Below, in pieces: positions 38,238 to 50,212 of a stretch of DNA of 57,500 nt. The position numbers and the translations under genes are program-made. The notes under the pieces are model-generated. The model was not told the origin of the DNA. It saw only the letters and a program-made list of their open reading frames with translations, and made no database searches. Each line of letters starts with the position of its first letter. Position 1 is the stretch's first letter. The stretch is from NCBI RefSeq assembly GCF_964340395.1, contig NC_135562.1, positions 130,001 through 187,500 of the forward strand, in the 5' to 3' direction. Origin of the DNA: Glandiceps talaboti. Its lineage: Eukaryota > Hemichordata > Enteropneusta > Spengelidae.

Positions 38238-38288
38238 ATGTTGTCATCACTAGCATACTGTGAAGGCTTTAAACGCAGTACGAAGAAG
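38238..38288 (+). CDS. Candidate first coding exon (17 codons), possibly of the RGS gene
   Basis: The ATG in context GAGCCATGT opens 17 codons, MLSSLAYCEGFKRSTKK, ending AAG at a consensus donor GTATGT (38289-38294). Intron phase is 0, so it joins the RGS exon frame at 51510 or 51513 without a shift. The peptide is basic at its end and contains one cysteine, as do many RGS N-termini, but I do not recognise it. It is also compatible with an unrelated gene. It lies about 13.2 kb upstream of the RGS exon. Confidence 0.3.
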
Positions 38289-40238
38289 GTATGTTCACTT
38301 TAACCATTCGTTATCATTTTTTTCAGTCGATTTGGAATAAGAAGAGAAGAGATTATCACATTTTTTCTCAAATAGATAGGTTTTTAAAAAAACATAACGT
38401 TCTTCAGCTGAAAAGGTGATGGATCACATCCCGTCTAGACGACTTCAAAATCGTCTCAGTCTTTGTTTCAATAATATCCATATTTGTCGTCTAAATCAAT
38501 GAGATATAAAGAAAGATTTTACCAAAGAGGATATGTAGTGAAAATCGAAACGGCATCATTTGATGATTTAGTGATTTTAATAAGCTTTGACACTAAGGAT
38601 GGGGTAACATTCACAAACAACAAGGTGCTAACCTCCACTTGGAATAATATACAATCTAAAACAAACATCATGTCATTTTTAAGGTATTACATTTTATAAA
38701 GGACACATATTTATCTGTAACACGTCACAATTTTAACAGATATCACACATCGCAAAGCAAAGCCATTAGCTTCGTCTGCTAATTGTTCGTTTGTTTAAAT
38801 TCGTCGTGTCATCTACTACGTCACTAACGTACGCGATTAGAATGTACATTTTATATGGTGCACGCCCCATTGCCGTTTAGCATTCCATGTCATTTATACA
38901 TAAATTGATGATTGAAGATTTACAATTTCGTTTTTTAAAGTCTTCCAAGTGTCTCGCTTTATCCGATTTGAGATCATAGTTCCTTGTTTTCAATTTACCT
39001 GTTTTTTTTTTATCTTATCAAAGAATCTGTTTCAGTCAAGGACATGCGCATAGCATGCTAGCCCCGAGACCTTCGCGTTATTTAACTATTTGTATTCATA
39101 TACCGAATCATGCGTATTTATCTATATTCTGTGATGAAAATGGTGAAATATGTGGTCATCAGACATGACCACGTGACAATCATCATCTCCTATGATTTAT
39201 GTCATTTTAGCAACACTACTAATGAAAGTAATACGTTAAATTCGTTAAAAAAACCTACAGTTTGTAACTCGACCCACAATCCTTAGCGTTGTCCTCTTTA
39301 ATATCGAGGTTACATAATTATCGTTATACCATTGCTAAAGTGATAGCATGCGAAGATGTGAATTGACTAAGACTAACATATTTTCCTCTTTCTATCTGCT
39401 TATGTCTACTTGCCCTCATTCTTCTTTATAATATCGTAAGAAGTTGATGGGACATGACAATAACGTAAAACATCTTCCATATTATACTCGCTAATCACTG
39501 AACCCATGAGGATAGTTTTATAAACTTGTCCCCCAAGAAGTCGAGTGAAGGCTGACCCACATGGGTTCAGTGTTAAACAACAAATACAGTATCTTACGAG
39601 TAAGCTTAAGAAACAAGTCTTGCTTGCGTTTGTTAATGTTCATAGGAAGGGTATCGAATCGGATGCAGGAGATAAGAAACAAATACATTTATATCTTACA
39701 TCGTCATTCGCGACTGTAGATAAAGAAGTGTCATGATCAATGTACCTATATGCTTTGTCCCTTACTTACTGGAATACAAATAATCACTAAAATGCTGCCC
39801 TTTGCATCTTATCATCTTAGATTTTATAATTCTTGAAATCTGCATTATCTTCTTAAATTTTGTCAAATGAAGACGTAAATGTAAGAATAAAGTAGCCAAT
39901 GACGTCACATTGGAAGGTACTAGACGGTATACGAAGTTACGTACATCGGCTGTCGTTCATTTATTATGTAGCAGACATTAAGGTCACATGGAAATCAACC
40001 AAGTCTCCAACATGTGGACAAGCGCATACTCTTAAACTACACAAAATATATATAGACAGAAAATATGATGGTATGTTCGAAAAAATGAAATCAAAAAGTG
40101 ATGAATATCATTTGTTCTCTAAGCAAAACCATCTTTTATATATTAATTGTCATCCAAGGTCACTCGACTAATACTGTCAATCATTGTGTGTATAGCATTG
40201 AGTGATCGCTTTGAACATATGTACCTATCTATCTATAA
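38289..40238. other. Gene-free interval (intron if the candidate exon is real)
   Basis: No exon supported. Frames at 38484-38699, 39545-39736 and 39899-40171 show no recognisable domain, and the latter two begin at non-ATG codons. Confidence 0.4.
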
Positions 40239-40385
<147 letters not shown>

Positions 40386-40884
40386 TGGCTTTGACGAGTA
40401 TTCGCGTTTTTCAATTTGCAATGACACTCCCTACTTGTGTAGAATTGTGTATTATATCAAGAACACATGTATGTACACGTGATGATGCATCGTTTGTGTA
40501 TCATGGTAAGTTGTCGATTCCTAGATCCTGTAAACACTAACAGGGCAGTGAGACCATTGTACTGTAATTTCCGCTTTTCTTTCATTGAAATGTGTTAATT
40601 TATAATCACAAGATTGTAGCTCAACTTCCTGGGCTCCCCCGCAACCCCCCCCCCCCCCCCAGTTTGCTAAGCACTGCGTTAAAAGATGAAATTAAAAACA
40701 ATTCGTCTTTATTGTTATTCATGACTGGGAAAAGACACAAAGACAGTCTGTCAGGCAGACAGTCGGGGTGGAAAAGGAGAGAAGGAAAGAGGGGCACCAA
40801 AGAGAAAAAATGTCAATGTGCCTATTTGAGCGGCTGAGAATGGATGAACGAGAGGGGAGATAATATGGTAGATATGTGAGAAGA
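40386..40884. other. Gene-free interval
   Basis: Contains poly-C at about 40646-40660. No exon recognised. Confidence 0.42.
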
Positions 40885-41655
40885 TCCACATTATTTAGTT
40901 TGATGTTAGGATGTGTACTTAATATACAGGCTACAGTTTGCTGTATAAGCTATAGTTTGATATTAGGGTGTGTACTTAATGTGGAACATGTAGTTTAATG
41001 TGGAAGCTGGTTTGATGTGGAAGCTATAGTTTGATGTGGCAGCTATAGTTTGATGAGGAAGCTATATTTTCATGTGGAATCTACAGTTTGATATTATGAT
41101 GTCTGCTTAATGTGGAAGCTATAGTTTGATGTGGGAGCTTGAGTTTGATATTAGGATGTGTGCTTAATGTGGAAGCTACAGTTTGTTATTAGGGCATGTA
41201 CTTAATGTGGCACCTGTAGTTTGATGTGGAAGGTATAGTTTGATATTAGGGCGTGTACTTAATGTGGAAGCTATAGTTTGATGTGGAAGCTATAGCTGTT
41301 GTTTGATATGGAAGCTATAGTTTGATGTGGAAGCTATAGTTTGATATGCAAGCTAGAGTGTGATATTAGGGTGTGTGCTTAATGTGGAAGCTATAGTGTG
41401 ATGTGGAAGCTATAGTTTGATATGCAAGCTAGAGTGTGATATTAGGGTGTGTGCTTAATGTGGAAGCTATAGTGTGATGTGGAAGCTATAGTTTGATATG
41501 CAAGCTAGAGTGTGGTATTAGGATAAGTGCTTAATGTGGAAGCTATAGTGTGATGTGGAAGCTATAGTTTGATATGCAAGCTAGCGTGTGATATTAGGGT
41601 GTGATTAATGTGGAAGGTATAGTTTTTTTGGGGTTGTGCTTGATATGGAAGCTAC
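40885..41655. repeat. Degenerate ~19-bp repeat array with higher-order structure
   Basis: The basic unit TGTGGAAGCTATAGTTTGA is repeated about 35-40 times with substitutions. A longer phrase (GATATTAGGGTGTGTGCTTA followed by two or three basic units and ATGCAAGCTAGAGTGTG) recurs with a period of about 88 bp at about 41340-41600. This shows second-level amplification of a block of basic units. Confidence 0.88.
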
Positions 41656-42734
41656 AATGAACTATGAAAACGAGACAATGTATCGATCGTAAAGACTTAT
41701 ATAACATGACCTTTGACATATCGGCAATGTTGCATTTCAGTGATTAAATACGTGAACGTAAATCTAGAAATCGTTTAAACATATGCTGCATACATAATGT
41801 ACGAGTTATAGATTTTCATCAATCTAATGAGTAAAAGATATGTTCATCATGAATTCAAAGATAATATATACATATCCAATTGCTCTTTTATTTCAACATT
41901 TGACTTTGCAGATCGAAATCTTTGGAATGTTTCTGAATCTCACAAAATACTAATAAATTTATTATAGTAATAATCTAAAAGTAAACGAAGCCGTGAATCA
42001 AATTAATATGTGCACTTGCTCACACTATTTGGTTCTCGCGTACTTTGGATCGGTCACAATACGCAGACTTATTGTATGAAGTCGATACGTCTTTCCCGCA
42101 ACGGGTGATGCTTTTGACAGTTTTAATAAGGCAAAATGAAAAAAGATTGTGTGTTCCAATAACCCGACTGGCCCTACTTTAAGCCGCCGACCCTAAAAAA
42201 ATTTTTAACAGTAAAAACAAAAAGTTAAGAAATTCTTTGTCTTCTTGACCTTCATGTATATCTCTGGTTTCTCCACCCAGTAATGTTTGTACATATTTCA
42301 CAAAACTAGCACAGAAGGGGTATTCTGACCAACATTTCATTTGTATTTGGATCGAAGCAATATTGTAAGAAAAAATGAAAACAATTAGAAAGGTAAAGAT
42401 AAAAAAAAAATCTTTAAAAAAATGAAATCCCGACCTACCTACCTACCCTCATTTCCGAGGCCATGCGATCGGAAATACACGGTTATCAGTATTGTTTTGC
42501 CTATAAATGCAACTTTGAGACATTTTTTTTATTTGTTGATTTACTGCTATTTTTTACCTTACTGAGAATGCGTATTTATGGAGTGACAACATTGTGTCTA
42601 AAGCCAACATATTGATATCTCAGTCATGGTATTTAAATTAGGTATAGTAACTGTAAACAGGAACGGTGATGAGTCGTGAGGCAAACGTGACGGAAACAGT
42701 TTTACCTCTCCTATTGAAAGATATTGCTGTGGAG
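41656..42734. other. Gene-free interval
   Basis: No supported gene; short poly-A and poly-T runs only. Confidence 0.42.
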
Positions 42735-42900
42735 TTTGGATTGTGTGTGTGTCCGTTCGTTCGTCCGTCCGTCCGTAAATATACATAATAACTCAAAAAC
42801 ACTGGACTGATTGTGATACAAATTTCCTCGGTCTTTTGTCTAAATGATGTCCAATTAGCACTACTCTATTGTTAGTTGAAACACTAGTAAAATTGACACA
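42735..42900 (+). mobile_element. Head fragment of the microsatellite-bearing repeat family
   Basis: A (GT)n/(GTTC)n/(GTCC)n microsatellite (about 42741-42776) is followed by AACTCAAAAACACTGGACTG and ATTGTGATACAAATTTC. This parallels element A (TCTCCAAAACGACTGGGTCA then TATGAAATTTGGTAC). Cores are absent, so it is a short or truncated copy. It supports the idea that the microsatellite is a standing part of the family. Confidence 0.5.
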
Positions 42901-43845
42901 TATATATATATACGTACTTAACGTTCAGTTTTTTTATGCTGTCCCATTATTGGGTAGACAACGAGTATACAGTTTGAACAGTTATATTAAATACATGTTT
43001 CAAAGAGTGCATACTATCAGTTAAACGATCTGTTGTACTTAAAATTGTTATTTTTATTATATAGCGTTTTTTCGACACCGCACCTATAACAGCACAATGG
43101 TTCTTTTTACTACCTCAATATAATCCATTGCGGTATCTTTACGCGTCTAGGATTAAGTTAGGTCATATGGCACATCAATTTTCAGCAAAAGCTTTGAATT
43201 TAATAAATTGTGTTTAATTAATGTCAATAATAGCTATTTGCGATTTATGTTACGATTAATTTTGCAGAAGGTTTGAACTCCATGGGTAAGCTAGGAGGTC
43301 CGTTCTGAAAGCCATCCTGTTGTAAGATTAATGTTTTAGCATTTTCTAAGTGTGTCATTGCTGTTGATGCTAGACCTTTTTTAAAGATCGGACCCAGTAA
43401 GTTTTTGTGCAAGCACAGTAGGATATGCTAGAATGGATTTGGAACATTGGTTGCATTTTTAGACTTGATTTAAAATTCATCGCCGACCGAGAATGTCTAT
43501 GTTTCATTGTGACGTGAACTTTTCCAACCAGAGCAAAAGCAAAAGGGAGATTTAGTTGCCTACACACTGCTTTAAAATGACGTGTTTTCTGTGTTTTTCC
43601 TCAATTTCCCTTTTTACATGCATTCTTTAAAGTTTTAGTACAGCAAAATTAAACTATTTACAGATGTGTTCCTTTCATTTTTAGCAGTGATTATATTTTT
43701 TCTTTGGAGATCATCGTTATCCATATGACATATCTTAAAACATACAGATCGCAACCGCTATCCTACCAGGTCCCGAATTACACAGCTAGGTTGACTAGTG
43801 TACAATCGTGGTTCAAATCTTGCCCAAGGACTTTATTAACCTTGA
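42901..43845. other. Gene-free interval
   Basis: No exon or repeat recognised. Confidence 0.42.
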
Positions 43846-44452
43846 TTTGATTTGATTTGATTTGATTTATTTCAGCACAAGAAAATAATTCAGTATACAG
43901 AAAACAATTACAACAGACAAAATAAACATTAATGTACTGGGATAACACAGAAAAGTTAAAAACTTATTTCCACTGTGGTCCCACATAGAACAGACAAACT
44001 CAACTTTACCAAAGATACCGACAACAGATCAAACTCACATATACATGGGACTAAACAACAACCAAGAAAAAAAGGTCATCCTTTGCACATCGATCCATTA
44101 AATCATAAAAGTATCCTTCCAACCTTTTCTTTAAAAGATTACTAGAAGTTACGCTCTGAACATAACTTGGCACTTTGGATATATCATTTGAGTATATCTC
44201 ATATATTAGTATTATTACAAACCTTTTATTTAAAAAACAAACGGCCGCGGTGAGGATCGACCTGCAATATGCAGAATCCAGGCCGGCCACTCTAACCATT
44301 CGATCAACAATTCGACCATCATGATTCATTTTCAAACCATAGAGTGGTCTGAGTTTGTGATGCCCCAAAGCATATCTGTCCATTATTCATAAAATCACAT
44401 GGTTTCGGAATCATTTGAGCATATCTAATATATTAGTATTATTACAAACATA
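43846..44452 (-). mobile_element. tRNA-headed, LINE-tailed retroelement (SINE-like)
   Basis: Read on the minus strand, a tRNA-like head (44242-44320) is followed by a body whose translation includes KVPSYVQSVTSSNLLKKRLE, resembling the C-terminal tails of CR1/RTE-like LINE ORFs. A 3' UTR-like segment with GGGACCACAGTGGAAATAAG (about 43961-43990) follows. The element ends in (AATCA)n, seen on the plus strand as TTTGATTTGATTTGATT at 43852-43870. A tRNA promoter head joined to a LINE 3' end is the classical SINE design. A 110-codon minus frame (44051-44383) spans head and body and is not a host gene. A direct repeat of about 40 bp (about 44183-44221 and 44409-44452) flanks the head. Confidence 0.6.
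44242..44320 (-). pseudogene. tRNA-like sequence, the head of the SINE-like element
   Basis: On the minus strand the segment has an A-box-like TGGTTAGAGTGG (44287-44298), then CCGGCC, and a B-box-like GGTCGATCC (44254-44262), one base short of the canonical GGTTCGATCC. It ends in CCGCGGCCG, which could serve as the acceptor strand. A cloverleaf with canonical stem lengths is not obtained, so it is tRNA-derived rather than a functional tRNA gene. Confidence 0.55.
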
Positions 44453-44816
44453 TGTGACAATGGTATGCCCTATGCTTAGATTCCAGTAATAATGTCGAAT
44501 AGGTTATACGTTTAGATGTCTGACAACAACGTCTATAGTTGGTCACATCTAGGTCTTCAGGTAAACAAACCATCCTTATGTCAGTCCTCATTCACACCAT
44601 ACATTCACGTTTACGATAAATCTTTTAGTGGCCGTAAAGAGTGCACATGATATCTCATGCTCGTAGAGGATTACATTTGGATGTAATGGTATTATGGAGG
44701 CAATATACGTAGTTTTGATATCGTAAAGAGCCGTGTCTAATGTACAGTACTTTCTTATGATTCGTTGGTCGTTATTGTGAAAAGCAGTTTCAGTATTCAT
44801 ATGCTATTGATTAACG
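44453..44816. other. Gene-free interval
   Basis: A 70-codon minus-strand frame (44588-44800) has no recognisable domain. Possibly more retroelement debris, but I cannot show this. Confidence 0.4.
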
Positions 44817-46033
44817 TAATAACACAGCCTATAACTGAGGTCCAAGTATACAATATAGAGTACACAACTTATCTGAGGCAACATAGAGTAATAACACAGC
44901 CTAAACCGAGGTCCAAGTATACAATATAGAGTACACAACTTATCTGAGGCAACATAGAGTAATAACACAGCCTAAACCGAGGTCCAAGTATACAATATAG
45001 AGTACACAACTTATCTGAGGCAACATAGAGTAATAACACAGCCTAAACCGAGGTCCAAGTATACAATATAGAGTACACAACTTATCTGAGGCAACATAGA
45101 GTAATAACACAGCCTAAACCGAGGTCCAAGTATACAATATAGAGTACACAACTTATCTGAGGCAACATAGAGTAATAACACAGCCTAAACCGAGGTCCAA
45201 GTATACAATATAGAGTACACAACTTATCTGAGGCAACATAGAGTAATAACACAGCCTAAACCGAGGTCCAAGTATACAATATAGAGTACACAACTTATCT
45301 GAGGCAACATAGAGTAATAACACAGCCTAAACCGAGGTCCAAGTATACAATATAGAGTACACAACTTATCTGAGGCAACATAGAGTAATAACACAGCCTA
45401 AACCGAGGTCCAAGTATACAATATAGAGTACACAACTTATCTGAGGCAACATAGAGTAATAACACAGCCTATAACCGAGGTCCAAGTATACAATATAGAG
45501 TACACAACTTATCTGAGGCAACATAGAGTAATAACACAGCCTATAACCGAGGTCCAAGTATACAATATAGAGTACACAACTTATCTGAGGCAACATAGAG
45601 TAATAACACAGCCTATAACTGAGGTCCAAGTATACAATATAGAGTACACAACTTATCTGAGGCAACATAGAGTAATAACACAGCCTATAACTGAGGTCCA
45701 AGTATACAATATAGAGTACACAACTTATCTAGATCTGAGGCAACATAGAGTAATAACACAGCCTAAACCGAGGTCCAAGTATACAATATAGAGTACACAA
45801 CTTATCTGAGGCAACATAGAGTAATAACACAGCCTATAACTGAGGTCCAAGTATACAATATAGAGTACACAACTTATCTGAGGCAACATAGAGTAATAAC
45901 ACAGCCTAAACCGAGGTCCAAGTATACAATATAGAGTACACAACTTATCTGAGGCAACATAGAGTAATAACACAGCCTAAACCGAGGTCCAAGTATACAA
46001 TATAGAGTACACAACTTATCTGAGGCAACATAG
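44817..46033. repeat. 71/72-bp minisatellite, about 17 near-identical copies
   Basis: The unit includes GTAATAACACAGCCTAAACC, GAGGTCCAAGTATACAATAT, AGAGTACACAACTTATCTGA and GGCAACATAGA. Three unit types differ only at one site: AAACCG (71 bp), ATAACCG and ATAACTG (72 bp). Copies 2-9 are essentially identical, whereas the other types cluster at the ends and middle. One unit near 45728 carries an ATCTAG insertion. The last unit is altered (CATAGTGTAATAGAGG). The 24-residue repeat frames on the minus strand appear only where 72-bp units follow each other, so they are accidental. Confidence 0.96.
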
Positions 46034-46916
46034 TGTAATAGAGGTAGCCTGTGTATGAGGAAAGGAGCTTGGGAAGTGATGTTTTTCGAAGTACTAGAAA
46101 ATTTTTGTCATGATGTTATTTAAATAACAAATAAATCATTTCTTACTTTTAAGTACAAATGTAGAGGGATGGCATACGTACATTTGAAAATGAACAAAAA
46201 TAATTATATATTCTTTAAAAACGCAAATAAGGAATCCTAAACTGGATATAAGAAATTCATCCATGTTCCTAATATATGTAAACACAATTGTATTTTCATA
46301 CGATAATCATTGATATATCGAATTATCTTTCTGTTTTCATTTTTGTAAACAAGTCATGACGTCACGACTATTAGGAGATAATTTTAAGAACTTATTTTCA
46401 TTTCATTTCCATCTTTATATAAATCCGTGCCATGTGTTACCATAGCAACCATTTGTTGTGAAGGGAATTACACATGCAAATGGTTCCTCCTTTGAGGGGG
46501 TGTTTGCGTCAGAACACTACTGCGCATGCGTCAGTCGTAAAGCTTATTGTGAAGTTAATTAGGAGACAATGAGTGGAGATGATTACTATCTCTCCGAAAA
46601 CATCAGTAAAAATGTAACTAGGAAACCAGATAAAAACACAATGAGTTAATAGGGAAATTAACTGACAGATAATTCAGGTACAAAGTTCTAAATAATAGTG
46701 CAATTATGTATTATTACTAATGAATATTTGTCTGAGGATTCGATATAATTCTTTAGAAAATGTATAATATTACCAACAGAAGTGGATACGTTGAAAGCAC
46801 CATAGTCTCGGTGAGTCAGTGTATGCTGTTATCGACATGATTGGGACAACCAACATTCGTTTACTATCGTTTGATTCACTCCAAGTTAAGGTAACTAACC
46901 ATCGTAGATAGTCATT
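46034..46916. other. Gene-free interval with regulatory-type motifs
   Basis: No exon supported. An RFX X-box and an NRF-1-like site 85 bp apart are annotated separately. Confidence 0.42.
46436..46530. promoter_or_regulatory. X-box plus NRF-1-like site
   Basis: GTTACCATAGCAAC (46436-46449) matches the RFX X-box consensus GTNRCC-NN-RGYAAC exactly. TGCGCATGCG (46521-46530) matches the NRF-1 core. The pairing is typical of promoters and this sits in a locally GC-richer patch. No transcript start or exon is recognised next to it. Confidence 0.4.
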
Positions 46917-47227
46917 GTTTGAGTGGACTTTAGTATTTCTAGAAATGTCCACTTTAATAATCGAGTGGACTTTAGTATTTCTAGAAATGTCCACTTAATC
47001 GAGTGGCCTTTAATGTTTCTAGAAATATTCACTTAATCAAGTGGACTTTAGTGTTTCTATAAATGTTCACTCAATCGAGTGGACTTTAGTGTTTCTATAA
47101 ATGTCCTTTTAATCGAGTGGATTTTAGTGTTTCTAGAAATGTCCAGTTAATCGAGTGGATTTTAGTGTTTCTAGAAATGTTCACTTAATTGAGTGGACGT
47201 AAGTGTTTCTAGAAATGTCGACTTAAT
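46917..47227. repeat. 38-bp minisatellite of quasi-palindromic units, 8 copies
   Basis: Unit: GAGTGGACTTTAGTGTTTCT then AGAAATGTCCACTTAATC. Each unit is an imperfect palindrome: AGTGGAC pairs with GTCCACT, and six of eight units contain the perfect palindrome TTTCTAGAAA (two have TTTCTATAAA). TTCnnGAA is also the tail-to-tail form of the heat-shock element. The palindromic centre is better conserved than the arms. Confidence 0.9.
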
Positions 47228-47685
47228 CAAAGATTTTATGAGCATTGCTATCGATACTGTTTCGTCATCATCAAGGTGACATTTAAGGCAATAGCCGGCT
47301 TATTTCGACTGTTCCTTTTGAAAATGAAAAATGTCAATGTTCTGTTTCCGTTTCCGTTCATATCGACAGGAGAGAGATATATAATCAAAGTTTTGATGTC
47401 CTCCCGATATCGACTGCTCTGCATATACTTCAAGAGCGCCTATGTCATGATGCAGTTGTGTTTGACCTGGTTTAAATTCCGTGAAATAAGGAGAAAAAAG
47501 TTGCCAAATCATGAGAATGTCTCAGATTGTAGGAGAAAATACATCGTTAGTTCTTACGACAGTGCGTTGAATATCTAGCACAAAGATCGATCATTTTATT
47601 AGTGATTAATAATTGTTCTTTACAACTGGAACAATTTAAAATATACTTTGAAATCATTTGTTAGCGGACACATTATACAAGTTGT
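47228..47685. other. Gene-free interval
   Basis: A 100-codon plus frame (47276-47578) is basic and hydrophobic without a recognisable domain, and I do not call it. Confidence 0.42.
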
Positions 47686-48046
<361 letters not shown>

Positions 48047-49065
48047 ATGAAAAGTTCAGAACGCAATTCTTAATACGTGTGCTTGTGTACTTCTACATTA
48101 GTCAGTGAGGTTTTTAGTTACTAGTCATAATAACTGCGAGGAAATTGAATATAAATTGTAAGGTGAATGTTCCACACGTATTAAGTTTTATCATTCAACG
48201 AACTGACGAAATGGCGTTTTAAATGTGACAACGAGATTTAATACTAACCCTCATCTGAGTCTTCAGATTCGTTTCAGTAGAACACACAAAATAACTGAAA
48301 TTATAACAGTAGTCACGTGGGCTCAAATTCTGTACGTTCCGACTAGTTGCCCTTTATAAAATTAATACAAATTTATGTGAATGAAATCATTTAAACACAT
48401 TCCAAATTTTGGCGCGTAGTTACTTGAAAAAATGACACACACTTTTCAAACGAATTACAAAGTATTTGATATTTCATAGGATGACAAAATAAAGCGCTAC
48501 TCAACCCTGATAGACTAAGCTGTGTAGTAAACAATGTAACAAATCAAGAATGCTCCAGGGGTTGACATAAATCTACTTTAATGTTCATATTTCGCAAAAA
48601 AAGAAATGCCATTAGCGAACTTATTTTGCGGACATGGTTATATTCAGGTCACATATAACCCAATCAAAGTAAAACAAGACAGTCAGAGTGTGAGCGGAAT
48701 AGTTTATGTCATTAAATTCGGTAATGCCGATGCCTCGAAATAATTGTAGACACTGTAAACCTACTATCAAATTACTTTTCCATTCAAGCGAATAAAATTC
48801 ACGAGCACTCTACACCCCTAGAAAGTTAAATCAAATCAAGTATACATACTAAAATATGGAAACAATTTAAAGATGACTTGTGTGTGTGTCAGCAGCTTAA
48901 AGTCTTTATAGTCGTTCCGAGTATCGACCACCTTCCCACCAAAAGTTATTGAGCGAAATGTTTGTTCTTTAGCACGTCTCAATTTCGTTTTAGATCGTTG
49001 ATAAAAGAAATGCGTTCACTTCATTCCGGTAAGATTTTAGTTTCAAAGGAATCATTAATAATATT
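48047..49065. other. Gene-free interval
   Basis: No exon, RNA gene or repeat recognised. Confidence 0.42.
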
Positions 49066-49252
49066 ACATCATATAAACGACAGTTATCCTACATACCAAA
49101 CCTGCTGGTACACTTCAAGTGTATCATAATCCACCAAACTTTAATTCGTCTACATAATGTACATCATATAAACGACAGTTATCCTACATACCAAACCAGG
49201 TACACTTCAAGTGTATCATAATCTACCAAACTTTAATTCGTCTACATAATGT
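49066..49252. repeat. Tandem duplication of a 95-bp segment
   Basis: Two copies start at 49066 and 49161 with ACATCATATAAACGACAGTT and end CTTTAATTCGTCTACATAAT. They differ by a four-base deletion (CTGCTGG versus CAGG region) and single substitutions, so the duplication is recent. Confidence 0.93.
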
Positions 49253-49455
49253 TTTACTGTATGGTCACTTCATCACACCAATATTTTACATTTGTAATAT
49301 TTATTAATTGTCGTGCTATAAAATCATTACCACAAATTTCTGTGTGTTGTACATCCATTATTCTGTATTCGTAGAAACTGGACATAATCAACCTGTTAAT
49401 TCTAGTGAAAATTACGGAAGCTTCGGTATTTGGGTATTGTCTTGTCTTAAACTTC

Positions 49456-49632
49456 GCGTCGTATCGTATCGTATCGTATCGTATCGTATCGTATCATGTC
49501 ATGTCGTATCGTATCGTCGTGTCATGTCGTATGGTATCGATATGGTATGGTATCGTATCGTATCGTGTGTCGTGTCGCATCGTCGTGTCATGTCGTATGG
49601 TATCGTATTGTATCGTATCGTATAGCATCGTA
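49456..49632. repeat. (TATCG)n pentanucleotide array
   Basis: About 35 pentamers of the form GTATC with recurring variants GTCAT, GTCGT and GTATG. The arrangement GTCGTGTCATGTCGTATGGT occurs twice (about 49516 and 49582), showing block duplication within the array. The SYRIVSYR-type frames are artefacts. Confidence 0.95.
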
Positions 49633-50212
49633 TTGTATTGCACTGAAAATGGTATATATTTTTGCCACGTGTCGGAGATTGGTGTATAATATAAGTAAAT
49701 TATCATGTCAAAAATCATTGAAGCAGGTCAAAGGGTCGCGCCATTATGATTGTAATTAAATAAGTTATAATGTTCAAACTTGGTGTGACATCAACCTTGA
49801 TTGGTAGTTCCAGTTACGAATTATCTTGATTGACACCCAACTTAGAATTGATGTCTAAGTCCTGTTAACATTTCACTTTACTTTATCATGTTGTAGGAAT
49901 ATTTGAAAATGTCACTGCGTATTGCTTGTTGACATCAGAAGGTTGGCAAGCGAACAACTTGCCAACACAAAACATTCACGTAGTGAGCTGTGATCGTTTC
50001 CTTGGTAACCACTCTTCTTATATCCCTTTCATCAAGTTCAGTACGTGCTACTTTTGTAACTGTTACTTTATAATGAATGGAGAGTACGTTGACACATTTT
50101 GTTACAAGGTCAACTCAAGGTCATTTTGATACAAGATTAAAGGTCGAATTGTGGGCATAACCTGACTTAAGATCTTATTAACAATATATTGCATATCCAT
50201 GCAGCATTCTGG
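49633..50212. other. Gene-free interval
   Basis: No exon supported. Confidence 0.42.

Noticed and set aside
44817-46033. CRISPR-like array
   Set aside because: The 71/72-bp units are contiguous with no unique spacers, and the sequence is animal nuclear DNA. The same applies to the 51-bp and 57-bp arrays.
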